A DNA stretch of 64,000 bases from PALSA-612 sp963765295 (GTDB lineage: Bacteria > Actinomycetota > Thermoleophilia > Gaiellales > Gaiellaceae): contig CAVXVO010000007.1 of assembly GCA_963765295.1 (NCBI GenBank), positions 62,001 through 126,000 of the forward strand. Direction: 5' to 3'. The first letter of the stretch is position 1; each line of letters starts with the position of its first letter. The position numbers were made by a program, and so were the translations under genes. Positions 17,831-25,102 of the stretch are shown piece after piece. The notes under the pieces are model-generated. The model saw only the letters and a list, made by a program, of their open reading frames with translations. It was not told the DNA's origin and ran no database searches.

Positions 17831-18747
17831 TCGTGCGCTGGGGCCTCGACGCTCTCGGAGAGCTGCTCGTGCCGTACGCGCGGCCGCTGCTGATCTCGAC
17901 CGGGCGCTGGCGCGACCTCGACGTGCCGGTCGACGAGCGCTTCCACGACGTGCAACCGCATGCCGAGCGGACTGGAGTCGACGGCGCGACGCAGCGAGCA
18001 CAGGAGACTGACGCCGACGCGCTCGTCGCGCTGGGCGGCGGGAGCGCGATCGACACGGCCAAGGCCGTCTCGGCGGCGACCGGCCTGCCGCTCGTGGCGA
18101 TCCCGACCACGTACGCGGGCGCCGAGTGGACGCCGTACTTCGGGATCCGCGACGCGGGCAAGGGTACGAAGGGCGGCGGGTCGGGCGCGAACACGATCGG
18201 CATCGTCTACGAACCCGTACTGACGCTCGGCCTCTCGCGCGACGAGTCGGGCGGGACGGCGATGAACGCTCTCGCGCACTGTGTCGAAGCGCTCTACGTC
18301 GCCGACTCGGCGGATGCGAGGCAGGGCGCTGCGCTGATCGACGAGTGGCTGCCGCGCGTGCTAGACGACGGCCAGGACGTCGAAGCGCGTGGGCCGCTGC
18401 TCGAGGGCGCCATGCACGCCGGCATCGCGCTTCGCGACCATGGGCTCTACCTCGGGCACGCGATGGCGCAGGCGCTCGGGGGCCGCTACGGCCTTCCGCA
18501 CGGGGCGCTGAACGCGATCTGCCTGCCGGCTGCGATGCGGTTCAACGGGGCGAGCGAACCGCTCGGCGTCGAACGGGTCGAGGAGCTCGCGCGGCTCGCC
18601 GGGTTCAGTCGGCTCCGCGACCTCGGCGTGCCCGAGGGGGATCTTCCCGCGGTGGCCGAGGCGACCGTCGTTCGCGGCGGGGCGCAGGCGAACCCGCGAC
18701 CGGCGAACGCGGCCCAGATCGAAGAGCTTCTGCGCTCGGTCTGGTAG
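17827..18747 (+). CDS. Short iron-containing alcohol dehydrogenase, maleylacetate-reductase-like
   Basis: NAD(P)-dependent group III dehydrogenase of 306 residues. The nucleotide site is ALGGGSAIDTAKAVS, followed by PTTYAGAEWTPYFGIRD. The catalytic metal region is AMNALAHCVEALY and GHAMAQALGGRYGLPHGALNAI, with three candidate histidine ligands. Maleylacetate reductases and related enzymes of this fold usually have 350-380 residues. Here the N-terminal part before the GGGS motif is shortened to about 60 residues. The start GTG overlaps the lysR stop. LysR-controlled maleylacetate reductases are typical of aromatic degradation, but no ring-cleavage gene is present, so the substrate remains open. 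Confidence 0.85.
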   Translation: MIVRWGLDALGELLVPYARPLLISTGRWRDLDVPVDERFHDVQPHAERTGVDGATQRAQETDADALVALGGGSAIDTAKAVSAATGLPLVAIPTTYAGAEWTPYFGIRDAGKGTKGGGSGANTIGIVYEPVLTLGLSRDESGGTAMNALAHCVEALYVADSADARQGAALIDEWLPRVLDDGQDVEARGPLLEGAMHAGIALRDHGLYLGHAMAQALGGRYGLPHGALNAICLPAAMRFNGASEPLGVERVEELARLAGFSRLRDLGVPEGDLPAVAEATVVRGGAQANPRPANAAQIEELLRSVW

Positions 18748-18761
18748 CCGGAGCGCCGGCT
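18746..18761. terminator. Hairpin between convergent genes
   Basis: AGCCGG at 18746-18751 pairs with CCGGCT at 18756-18761 around AGCG, exactly at the junction of two convergent stop codons. It is a likely bidirectional terminator, although no U tract is present. Confidence 0.4.
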
Positions 18762-19087
18762 CAGCCGCAACCGGGCTGGAAGAACCCCGCTGCAGCCCCC
18801 CAGATGCCCAGGATTGCTGCCCCGGCGACGATGACGAGGCCGAGCCGTCCCCAGAACGCGTCGCCCGTCCGGACGGCTCTCACGTCGAAGACGAGGGCTG
18901 CGGTCGCGAGAGCGAACAGGACCAGGGGCGTCAGGTCGAGCGCTGCCGACCCCTCGGGTGTGGGGCAGGCTCTTCCGTGCGGGCCGAGCAGCGAGGCGAT
19001 CGCGAACCCGAATGCGGAGAGCGAGAGTGCGACTCCGATGCGTGCCCGCCAGCTACGCGGCCCCGACCGAAGTGGCACCGGGTCCAT
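18761..19087 (-). CDS. Small membrane protein of unknown function
   Basis: I do not recognise this 108-residue protein. It has three predicted hydrophobic segments (IGVALSLSAFGFAIASLL; LTPLVLFALATAALVF; LGLVIVAGAAILGIWGAAAGFF). The first two are separated by a loop with a single cysteine (GRACPTPEG), and another cysteine lies at the C-terminus (PGCG). I chose the ATG at 19087 because the upstream extension is basic and without membrane character. It is convergent with the dehydrogenase and divergent from the next small membrane protein. Confidence 0.55.
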   Translation of the reverse strand: MDPVPLRSGPRSWRARIGVALSLSAFGFAIASLLGPHGRACPTPEGSAALDLTPLVLFALATAALVFDVRAVRTGDAFWGRLGLVIVAGAAILGIWGAAAGFFQPGCG

Positions 19088-19187
19088 TCCGTCGTCATCG
19101 GCACGAGCGCCGCGCTCCCTGAGCCGCTTCCGAGGGAAACCGACGGCCGGGGTAGGTATCGTCACCGTGCCCGGCGAATAGCCTCCC

Positions 19188-19427
19188 GTGAAGAAGAACC
19201 GCGCCCTCATCGTCCCCGCCGTCGTGCTCGGACTCGTCCTGATCGCCATCGCGATCGTCTACTGGGTCGAGCCGGCGAGCTCTCTCCCCGGCTTCTTCCC
19301 CGGGCACGAGCACTCGTCCACGCACCACACGAAGCACGGAATCGCGGCCTTCCTGCTCGGGCTCGCCCTGCTCGCCTTCGCCTGGTTCCAGACCGGCGGA
19401 GAAAGGCCGAAGCCCGACGCTCCGTGA
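19188..19427 (+). CDS. Two-helix small membrane protein with a histidine-rich loop
   Basis: A 79-residue protein with two hydrophobic segments (IVPAVVLGLVLIAIAIVYW and GIAAFLLGLALLAFAWF). They are joined by a loop carrying six histidines (PGHEHSSTHHTKHG), a possible metal-binding site. The family is common as an unnamed protein next to UppP-like genes in actinobacteria (family knowledge, not checked here). The GTG start is followed by KKN. Its TGA overlaps the start of the UppP-like gene (GTGA), so the two are translationally coupled and may act together at the membrane. Confidence 0.6.
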   Translation: MKKNRALIVPAVVLGLVLIAIAIVYWVEPASSLPGFFPGHEHSSTHHTKHGIAAFLLGLALLAFAWFQTGGERPKPDAP

Positions 19428-20296
19428 TCCTCGCGTCGCTGATCTCGTACCCGCAGGCCATCATCCTGGGACTGCTCCAGGGTGTGGCGGAGCTGTTCCC
19501 GATCTCGAGCCTCGGCCAGTCCGTGATCCTGCCGAACCTGCTCGGCTGGAACATCCACCAGAACGACCCGTATTTCGTCAGCTTCCTCGTCGCCACGCAC
19601 CTCGCGACCGCGCTCGTCCTGCTCGGGTTCTTCTGGGCGGACTGGGTGCGGATCGTCAAGGGGCTCGGACGCAGTCTCCGCGACCGTGAGATCGCGCCCG
19701 ACGACACCGATGCCAAGCTCGCGTGGCTCCTGGTCGTCGGGACGATTCCCGCCGGCATTCTCGGCTTGACGCTCGACCACAAGCTGCGCAGCGTGTTCGC
19801 CTCGGCGACGTCGGCCTCGTTCTTCCTGATGTTGAACGGGGTGATGCTGTACGGAGCCGAGCTCCTGCGCCGGCGGGCGCCGGCGGCCGAGGTGGGCGAC
19901 CCGGACGAGCGAATCGCGGAGCGCGTCGGCTGGAAGGAGGCAACCGGGGTCGGGGCTGCCCAGGCGATCGCGTTGATTCCGGGCTTCTCCCGTTCGGGCG
20001 CGTCGATGGGCGGCGGCCTGCTGACCGGCCTGTCGAACATCGACGCGGCCCGCTACGCCTTCCTGCTCGCCACGCCGATCATCGGCGCCGCTGCGATCCT
20101 CAAGCTTCCCGACCTGCTCGGCCACACAGGCGACGGCGTTCGCGGCCAGGCGCTCGTCGCGTCGCTCTGCTCGGCGGTGACCGCGTATCTCGCGGTCCGC
20201 TTCCTGATGCGCTTCTTCGAGACGAACCGGCTGACGCCGTTTGCGGTCTTCTGTCTGATCGAGGGCTTCGCCTGTTTCGTCTATTTCGTTTCGTAA
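19424..20296 (+). CDS. uppP: UppP/BacA-type undecaprenyl-diphosphatase, variant active site
   Basis: A 290-residue polytopic membrane phosphatase that recycles undecaprenyl diphosphate to the monophosphate carrier for peptidoglycan and glycan synthesis. The first signature is GVAELFPISSLGQS (E23, S28, S29, G31, Q32). The second is PGFSRSGASMGGGL, with the conserved arginine, at about residues 186-199. In the canonical enzyme the first motif ends in SSxGH with a catalytic histidine. Here that position is glutamine. The rest of the fold is intact, and the loop near residue 80 is longer than in E. coli. It is either an active actinobacterial subgroup or an altered-function paralogue. The GTG start is coupled to the small membrane protein. 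Confidence 0.82.
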   Translation: MILASLISYPQAIILGLLQGVAELFPISSLGQSVILPNLLGWNIHQNDPYFVSFLVATHLATALVLLGFFWADWVRIVKGLGRSLRDREIAPDDTDAKLAWLLVVGTIPAGILGLTLDHKLRSVFASATSASFFLMLNGVMLYGAELLRRRAPAAEVGDPDERIAERVGWKEATGVGAAQAIALIPGFSRSGASMGGGLLTGLSNIDAARYAFLLATPIIGAAAILKLPDLLGHTGDGVRGQALVASLCSAVTAYLAVRFLMRFFETNRLTPFAVFCLIEGFACFVYFVS

Positions 20297-20319
20297 TCTC
20301 AGGGATTAGTGAATCCAGG

Positions 20320-20325
20320 TAACCT
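20320..20325 (+). promoter_or_regulatory. Leaderless -10 box TAACCT
   Basis: TAACCT ends exactly 6 nt before the GTG at 20332, at the head of the sulfur/fumarase operon. It marks a likely transcript start for the whole block to 27160. Confidence 0.5.
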
Positions 20326-20331
20326 TCGGGG

Positions 20332-21525
20332 GTGACCGGCCCGGGACCATTCGACGTGCTCGTCGTCGGCAGCGGCGCTTCCGGGCTGGCAGCCGCACTC
20401 TCCGCCGAGCGGGAGGGTGCGAGCGTCGCGCTCGTGACCAAGGGGACGCTCCAGTCCTGCAACTCGGCCAAGGCGCAGGGCGGGATCCAGGCGGCGTTCG
20501 CCGACGACGACTCGCCCGAACAGCATGCCGAGGACGTCTGGCGCTCCTCGCACGAGACGGCCGACCGCCGCCTCGTCGAGGTACTGACGGGCGAGGCCCA
20601 GAGCGCGATCCACTGGCTCGAGGAGCTCGGCGTCGAGTTCACCCGCAGCAACGGGGGATACCGGCTCGCGCGGTGCGGGGGTGCCACGCGAACGCGGCTC
20701 CTGCAGGTCGGCGACAGGACCGGGCACGCGATCACCACGGCGCTGCGCGACGCGGTCGAGGCGTCGGGCGTCGAAGCGCTCCCGAAGTCGCCGCTGCAGG
20801 CGCTCGAGCCGCGGGCAGGCGGCTGGCGGGCGCGCTGCGGCGACCGGGAGCTCGAGACGGCCACGGTCGTTCTCGCGGCGGGCGGGCGCTGCTTCCGGGA
20901 GGCTGAGGAGCGAGGCGAGCTCTCGACCAACCACCCGGGCGCGACCGGCGAGGTGACCCGCATCGCGCTCGACCTGGGCGCCGAGTCGCGCGACCTCGAC
21001 GCGTTGCAGTACCACCCGAACGGGGGCGCCTGGCCGGAGAACACGCAGGGCTATTCGATCCCCGAGACGACGCGCGCCTACGGCGCGGTGCTCGTCAACG
21101 CCGACGGCGAGGAGTTCACCGACTCGCTCGGGCCGCGCGACGCCGTCTCGCAGGCGATCTTCGACGAGGTGGAGAAAGGCAAGGGCGTGACGACACCGGA
21201 CGGGCGGCCCGCGGTCTACCTCGACACGACACGGATCGCGCCGGCCGACGCCGAGGTCTCGCTCCCGTACATGCTCCGCCGCTACCGCGCCGCCGGCATC
21301 GACCCGCTCGCCGAGCCGATCCTGACCTACCCGGTGCTGCACTACCAGAACGGAGGGCTCGTGATCGACACCGACGGCCGGACGACGCTCGAGGGCCTCT
21401 ACGCCTGCGGCGAGATCGCCGGGGGCACGCACGGCCGCAACCGGATGATGGGCAACAGCCTGCTCGAGTGCTGCGTCTTCGGCCGCCGGGCCGGGCGTGC
21501 CGCCGCGGAGGCGGCCCGCGCATGA
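20332..21525 (+). CDS. Short fumarate reductase/L-aspartate oxidase-type flavoprotein
   Basis: A 397-residue FAD protein of the SdhA/FrdA/NadB family. The dinucleotide site is VLVVGSGASGLAAALSA, the covalent-flavin or FAD region is NSAKAQGGIQ, the active-site region is ALQYHPNGG, and the second FAD segment is ACGEIAGGTHGRNRMMGNSLLECCVFG. Proteins of this family usually have 540-600 residues. The C-terminal helical domain is missing here, and no iron-sulfur or membrane-anchor subunit follows. The gene leads the operon and its stop overlaps the ATG of fumarase alpha. A soluble fumarate/succinate or aspartate oxidoreductase is plausible. Whether it is NadB cannot be settled without the rest of the NAD pathway. 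Confidence 0.8.
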   Translation: MTGPGPFDVLVVGSGASGLAAALSAEREGASVALVTKGTLQSCNSAKAQGGIQAAFADDDSPEQHAEDVWRSSHETADRRLVEVLTGEAQSAIHWLEELGVEFTRSNGGYRLARCGGATRTRLLQVGDRTGHAITTALRDAVEASGVEALPKSPLQALEPRAGGWRARCGDRELETATVVLAAGGRCFREAEERGELSTNHPGATGEVTRIALDLGAESRDLDALQYHPNGGAWPENTQGYSIPETTRAYGAVLVNADGEEFTDSLGPRDAVSQAIFDEVEKGKGVTTPDGRPAVYLDTTRIAPADAEVSLPYMLRRYRAAGIDPLAEPILTYPVLHYQNGGLVIDTDGRTTLEGLYACGEIAGGTHGRNRMMGNSLLECCVFGRRAGRAAAEAARA

Positions 21526-22421
21526 CGACGATCGTCGACACCGATCTCTACGGCGCCGTCGAGGACGCTGCTGCGTACCTCTACGTCTGGGCGCTCAGCG
21601 ACATCCCGCAGGACCTCCGCGACGCGCTCGCGGACGCGGCCAGGAGAGAGACCTCCGTCCCCGGGCAGCGCGTCCTGAACACGATCCTGAAGAACGTCCA
21701 GGTCGCGGACTCGGAGAAGAACCTCGTCTGTCAGGACACGGGTATCGCGGTCTACACCTGCCGCGTCGGCGAGCGCTTTCCGCTTCACCCGGTGCGCATC
21801 TACGCGGCGCTGAAGGCCGGCACCGAGCGCGCGACGATCGAGCACCCGCTGCGCTCGAACGCAGTGCACACGCTCACCCGCGAGAACACCGGCCCGAACA
21901 CGGGCTACCGGCTGCCGATCGTGCACTGGGAGTTCATCGCGGACTGGGACGGGCTCGACGTGAAGTGCGTGCCCAAGGGCTCGGGCTCCGAGAACATGAG
22001 CTTCCTGAAGATGTGCGTGCCCGCCGACGGCGTGAAGGGGATCAAGCAGTTCGTGCTCGAGTCGATCGTCGGCGCCGGCGGCAAGCCGTGCCCGCCCGGA
22101 ATCGTGGGCGTCGGGATCGGCGGCTCGGCCGACTACGCCATGTACCTCGCCAAGGACGCGATCGCGAGGCCGATCGGCACGCGCAACGCGGACCCGCACG
22201 TGGCGAAGCTCGAGGAGGAGCTGTACGAGCTGCTGAACGAGACCGGCATCGGCCCCATGGGTCTCGGCGGCGACGTCACCGTCCTCAACTGCCACATCGA
22301 GCACGCCGACACGCACATGACGCTCAATCCCGTCGCCGTCAACTACCAGTGCTGGGCGGCCCGCCGCGCGTCGGCACACATCGGCCCGAACGGCGACGTC
22401 GACTACGACCGGGAAGCCTGA
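21522..22421 (+). CDS. Class I fumarate hydratase, alpha (N-terminal) subunit
   Basis: A 299-residue subunit of an oxygen-sensitive iron-sulfur hydro-lyase (FumA-N/TtdA family). Cysteines that can hold the cluster lie in NLVCQDTG, LKMCVPADG and the conserved C in VTVLNCHIEH. GIVGVGIGGSADYA is the family glycine-rich segment, and KGSGSENMSFLKM is the substrate loop. The ATG overlaps the flavoprotein stop. It needs the beta subunit encoded 70 nt downstream. Bacterial split class I enzymes act on fumarate, tartrate or related C4 acids, and the operon does not distinguish these directly. Confidence 0.9.
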   Translation: MTTIVDTDLYGAVEDAAAYLYVWALSDIPQDLRDALADAARRETSVPGQRVLNTILKNVQVADSEKNLVCQDTGIAVYTCRVGERFPLHPVRIYAALKAGTERATIEHPLRSNAVHTLTRENTGPNTGYRLPIVHWEFIADWDGLDVKCVPKGSGSENMSFLKMCVPADGVKGIKQFVLESIVGAGGKPCPPGIVGVGIGGSADYAMYLAKDAIARPIGTRNADPHVAKLEEELYELLNETGIGPMGLGGDVTVLNCHIEHADTHMTLNPVAVNYQCWAARRASAHIGPNGDVDYDREA

Positions 22422-22451
22422 CAATTGCGCGCTTCCGGTCACACTCGCGTT

Positions 22452-22466
22452 CAGGGACTGTCCCTG
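22452..22466. repeat. Dispersed palindrome, copy 1 (core GGGACTGTCCC)
   Basis: CAGGGACTGTCCCTG is a perfect 15-nt palindrome between the two fumarase subunit genes. The same core occurs twice more at 39056-39088 and around 39167-39180, always in gaps between genes. Confidence 0.6.
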
Positions 22467-22491
22467 CGACATGGCCAGGGGGGACGTGCTG

Positions 22492-23091
22492 ATGGCAGTC
22501 CATAGGCTGACCTTCCCGACGACCGAGGAGCAGATCCGCGAGCTGCGCGCGGGCGACGAGGTGACCGTCGACGGGCACATCATCGGCATCCGCGACCGGA
22601 CGCAGATCCGCATCTTCGACCAGGGCGTGGAGCCGCCGATGGACCTCGGCGGCGCGTTCCTCCTCCACACGGCGCCCGGCGTGCGCAAGCTCGGCACCGA
22701 TGCCGAGGGCCGAGGCCGCTACGAGAAGGTCTGCATCGGCACGACGACGTCGGCGCGGATGGTGCGGTTCACCGAGCCGCTCGGCGAGCGCTACGGCGTG
22801 CGCGCGATCTGCGGCAAGGGCGGCTTCCCGGACGAGGCGATCGAGCCGATGCGCCGCCTCGGCATGGTCTATTTCGCCATCGTCGGCGGCGCGGCGGCAC
22901 TCGAGACCACCCAGATCGAGGAGATCGAGGAGGTCGCCTGGGAGGAGCTCATGCCCGAGTGCCTGTGGAAGTTCCGCGTCAAGGACTTCGGCCCGCTGAC
23001 GGTCGGCATCGACGCGCACGGCAACTCGCTCTACCACGACGTCCAGACGGAGGCCAAGCGGCGACTGGAGGGGATCCTTGAACGGCTCTGA
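22492..23091 (+). CDS. Class I fumarate hydratase, beta (C-terminal) subunit
   Basis: A 199-residue partner of the alpha subunit (FumA-C/TtdB family), completing the fumarase active site. Marks are AGDEVTVDGHIIGIRDRTQIRI, GAFLLHTAPG, the lysine-containing ICGKGGFPDEAIEPM and YFAIVGGAAALETTQI. I chose ATG 22492 because a G-rich Shine-Dalgarno stretch lies 8 nt upstream. The in-frame ATG 22471 falls inside the flank of the palindromic repeat and has no ribosome-binding site. The 3' end overlaps the phosphosulfolactate synthase gene by 14 nt. Confidence 0.88.
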   Translation: MAVHRLTFPTTEEQIRELRAGDEVTVDGHIIGIRDRTQIRIFDQGVEPPMDLGGAFLLHTAPGVRKLGTDAEGRGRYEKVCIGTTTSARMVRFTEPLGERYGVRAICGKGGFPDEAIEPMRRLGMVYFAIVGGAAALETTQIEEIEEVAWEELMPECLWKFRVKDFGPLTVGIDAHGNSLYHDVQTEAKRRLEGILERL

Positions 23092-23848
23092 CAGCTTCGA
23101 CCTCGGGATCACCCGCGACGGCGGCCTCACGCACGTGCTCGACAAGGGGCTCGGCCCGCGCGCGTGGGAGGACGTGCTCGAGACGAGCGGGGAGTACATC
23201 GACATCGTCAAGCTCGGCTGGGGCACGGCCTGGGTCACGGGCAACCTGAGCCGCAAGCTCGAGGTGCTGCGCGGCAAGCCGGTCGTGATCGGCGGCACGT
23301 TCTTCGAGGTCGTCTACGCGCGGGACAAGCTCGACGAGTACAAGCGCTGGCTGACCGGCCTCGGCATCGGCCACGTCGAGATCTCGGACGGCACGGTCGA
23401 GATCCCGCGCGATCGCAAGCTGGAGCTGATCGCCGACTTCGCCCGCGACTTCACCGTGCTCTCCGAGGTCGGGTCGAAGGACTCCGAGGTCGTGTTCGCT
23501 CCCTACGAGTGGGTCGCGTGGATCACCGAGGAGCTCGCGGCGGGCGCCTGGAAGGTCATCACCGAGTCGCGCGAGAGCGGCACCGCCGGCATCTTCCGGC
23601 CCTCCGGCGAGATGCGCACCGGGCTCGTCGACGAGATCGCGCACTCGATCGACTTCCACGACCTGATCTGGGAAGCGCCGACGAAGAGCTCTCAGGCCTG
23701 GTTCATCAAGCACTTCGGGCCCGCGGTCAACCTCGGCAACATCCCGCCCGACGAGGTGATCCCGCTCGAGACGCTCCGCCTCGGCCTGCGCGGCGACACG
23801 CTGAAGGAGGTCTTGCTTGGCGACGCCGAGCCCGAGCCTGCTGCCTGA
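23078..23848 (+). CDS. comA: Phosphosulfolactate synthase
   Basis: ComA-family TIM-barrel enzyme (256 residues) that adds sulfite to phosphoenolpyruvate, giving (2R)-phospho-3-sulfolactate, the first step of one coenzyme M route and of some bacterial sulfonate pathways. Family segments are YIDIVKLGWGTAWVTGNL, VVIGGTFFEVVYARDKL, GHVEISDGTVEIP and FTVLSEVGSKDSEV. The TTG start at 23078 has GGAGGGG 4-8 nt upstream and lies within the fumarase beta gene. The gene is wedged between fumarase and APS reductase, which makes the sulfite it consumes. No ComB phosphatase, ComC dehydrogenase or ComDE decarboxylase is in the window, so the end product is open. Confidence 0.9.
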   Translation: MNGSDSFDLGITRDGGLTHVLDKGLGPRAWEDVLETSGEYIDIVKLGWGTAWVTGNLSRKLEVLRGKPVVIGGTFFEVVYARDKLDEYKRWLTGLGIGHVEISDGTVEIPRDRKLELIADFARDFTVLSEVGSKDSEVVFAPYEWVAWITEELAAGAWKVITESRESGTAGIFRPSGEMRTGLVDEIAHSIDFHDLIWEAPTKSSQAWFIKHFGPAVNLGNIPPDEVIPLETLRLGLRGDTLKEVLLGDAEPEPAA

Positions 23849-24506
23849 CCTCGAGGCGATGTCCGCCGAGGACGTGATCCGCTGGGCGTCCGGCGAGTTC
23901 GGCGAGCGGCTCTGCCTGACGTGCTCGTGGCAGAAGCAGTCCTCCGTGCTCGTGCACATGGTCACCGAGCTCGGCCTCGGGATCGACGTGATCGAGCTCG
24001 ACACGCACCTCTTCTTCCGCGAGAGCTACGAGACGCGCGACCGGCTCGTCGAGCGCTACGGCCTGAATCTGATCAGCCCGCAGATCCGCACGGTCGCCGA
24101 GCAGCACCGCGACGAAGGCCCGAACCTCTGGGAACGCGACCCCGACCGCTGTTGCCACATCCGCAAGGTCGAGCCGCTGCTCAAGGCGCTCGAGCCCTAC
24201 GGTGCCTGGATCTCGGGCATTCGCCGCGACCAGTCCCCGAGCCGCGCGGAGACGCCGAAGATCGAGTGGTCGGAGAGCTACGGCGTCTTCAAGCTGCACC
24301 CGCTCGCCGACTGGGACGAGAAGCGCGTCTGGGCGTACATCGCGGTCAACGAGATTCCCTACAACCCGCTGCACGACGTCGGCTACAGATCGATCGGCTG
24401 CATCCCCTGCACCCGCCCGGTCGCCCCCGACGAGGAGGAGCGCGCCGGCCGCTGGGCCGGCTCGGACAAGCTCGAATGTGGCATCCACGTGGAAAGGACG
24501 CAATGA
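23817..24506 (+). CDS. cysH: Assimilatory adenylyl-sulfate (APS) reductase
   Basis: A 229-residue reductase that reduces adenylyl sulfate to sulfite with thioredoxin-type donors. The paired cysteines C112-C113 and C195-X2-C198 bind a [4Fe-4S] cluster, which marks the APS-using rather than the PAPS-using branch. The catalytic cysteine is C221 in LECGIH. SWQKQSSVLVHM is the P-loop-like phosphate site. The start is TTG 23817, chosen because AAGGAGG stands 6 nt upstream inside the comA gene, so the two overlap by 32 nt. Its product, sulfite, is the substrate of the preceding gene. Confidence 0.93.
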   Translation: MATPSPSLLPDLEAMSAEDVIRWASGEFGERLCLTCSWQKQSSVLVHMVTELGLGIDVIELDTHLFFRESYETRDRLVERYGLNLISPQIRTVAEQHRDEGPNLWERDPDRCCHIRKVEPLLKALEPYGAWISGIRRDQSPSRAETPKIEWSESYGVFKLHPLADWDEKRVWAYIAVNEIPYNPLHDVGYRSIGCIPCTRPVAPDEEERAGRWAGSDKLECGIHVERTQ

Positions 24507-25102
24507 CGGAGCACATCTACGCCCACGAACACCCCGAGTCGGAGCACCGCCGCGACGGCGGCTTCACGCTCTGGTTCACCGGCCTCTCGGGCGCCGGCAA
24601 GACGACGATCGCGCATCTCGTCGGCCCGGAGCTCGACCGGCGCGGGCACGTCGTCGAGTACCTGGACGGCGACACCGTGCGCACGCACCTGTCGAAGGGC
24701 CTCGGCTTCTCGAAGGAGGACCGCGACACGAACATCGAGCGCATCGGCTGGGTCGCCTCGCGTTTGACCAGGCAGGGCGGCGCGGTGATCGCGGCCGCGA
24801 TCTCGCCCTACGAGGAAACGCGGCAGAAGGCGCGTGCCATGGTCTCGGAGTGGGGCGCCTTCGTGGAGGTCCACGTGGCCGCCTCGGTCGAAGAGTGTGC
24901 GCGGCGTGACGTGAAAGGCCTGTACGAGAAGGCGTTCAAGGGCGAGATCAAGGGCTTCACCGGCGTCGACGATCCCTACGAGTCGCCGGTTGCGCCCGAG
25001 CTCGTGCTCGACACCGAAGCGCACGATCCCGAGGAGAGCGCCCGTCTCGTCGTCGCCAAGCTCGAGGAGCTCGGACTCGTCCGCGCAGCCGTGAACGCAT
25101 GA
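24503..25102 (+). CDS. cysC: Adenylyl-sulfate kinase
   Basis: APS kinase of 199 residues, making PAPS from APS and ATP. The P-loop is FTGLSGAGKTTIAH near residue 30. YLDGDTVRTHLSKGLGFSKEDRDTNIERIG and KGLYEKAFKGEIKGFTGVDDPYE are family segments. The ATG overlaps the cysH stop (ATGA). Since the reductase next door uses APS directly, PAPS from this enzyme is not needed for reduction. It probably feeds sulfotransferases, for example for sulfated glycans, or balances the APS pool. Confidence 0.93.
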   Translation: MTEHIYAHEHPESEHRRDGGFTLWFTGLSGAGKTTIAHLVGPELDRRGHVVEYLDGDTVRTHLSKGLGFSKEDRDTNIERIGWVASRLTRQGGAVIAAAISPYEETRQKARAMVSEWGAFVEVHVAASVEECARRDVKGLYEKAFKGEIKGFTGVDDPYESPVAPELVLDTEAHDPEESARLVVAKLEELGLVRAAVNA

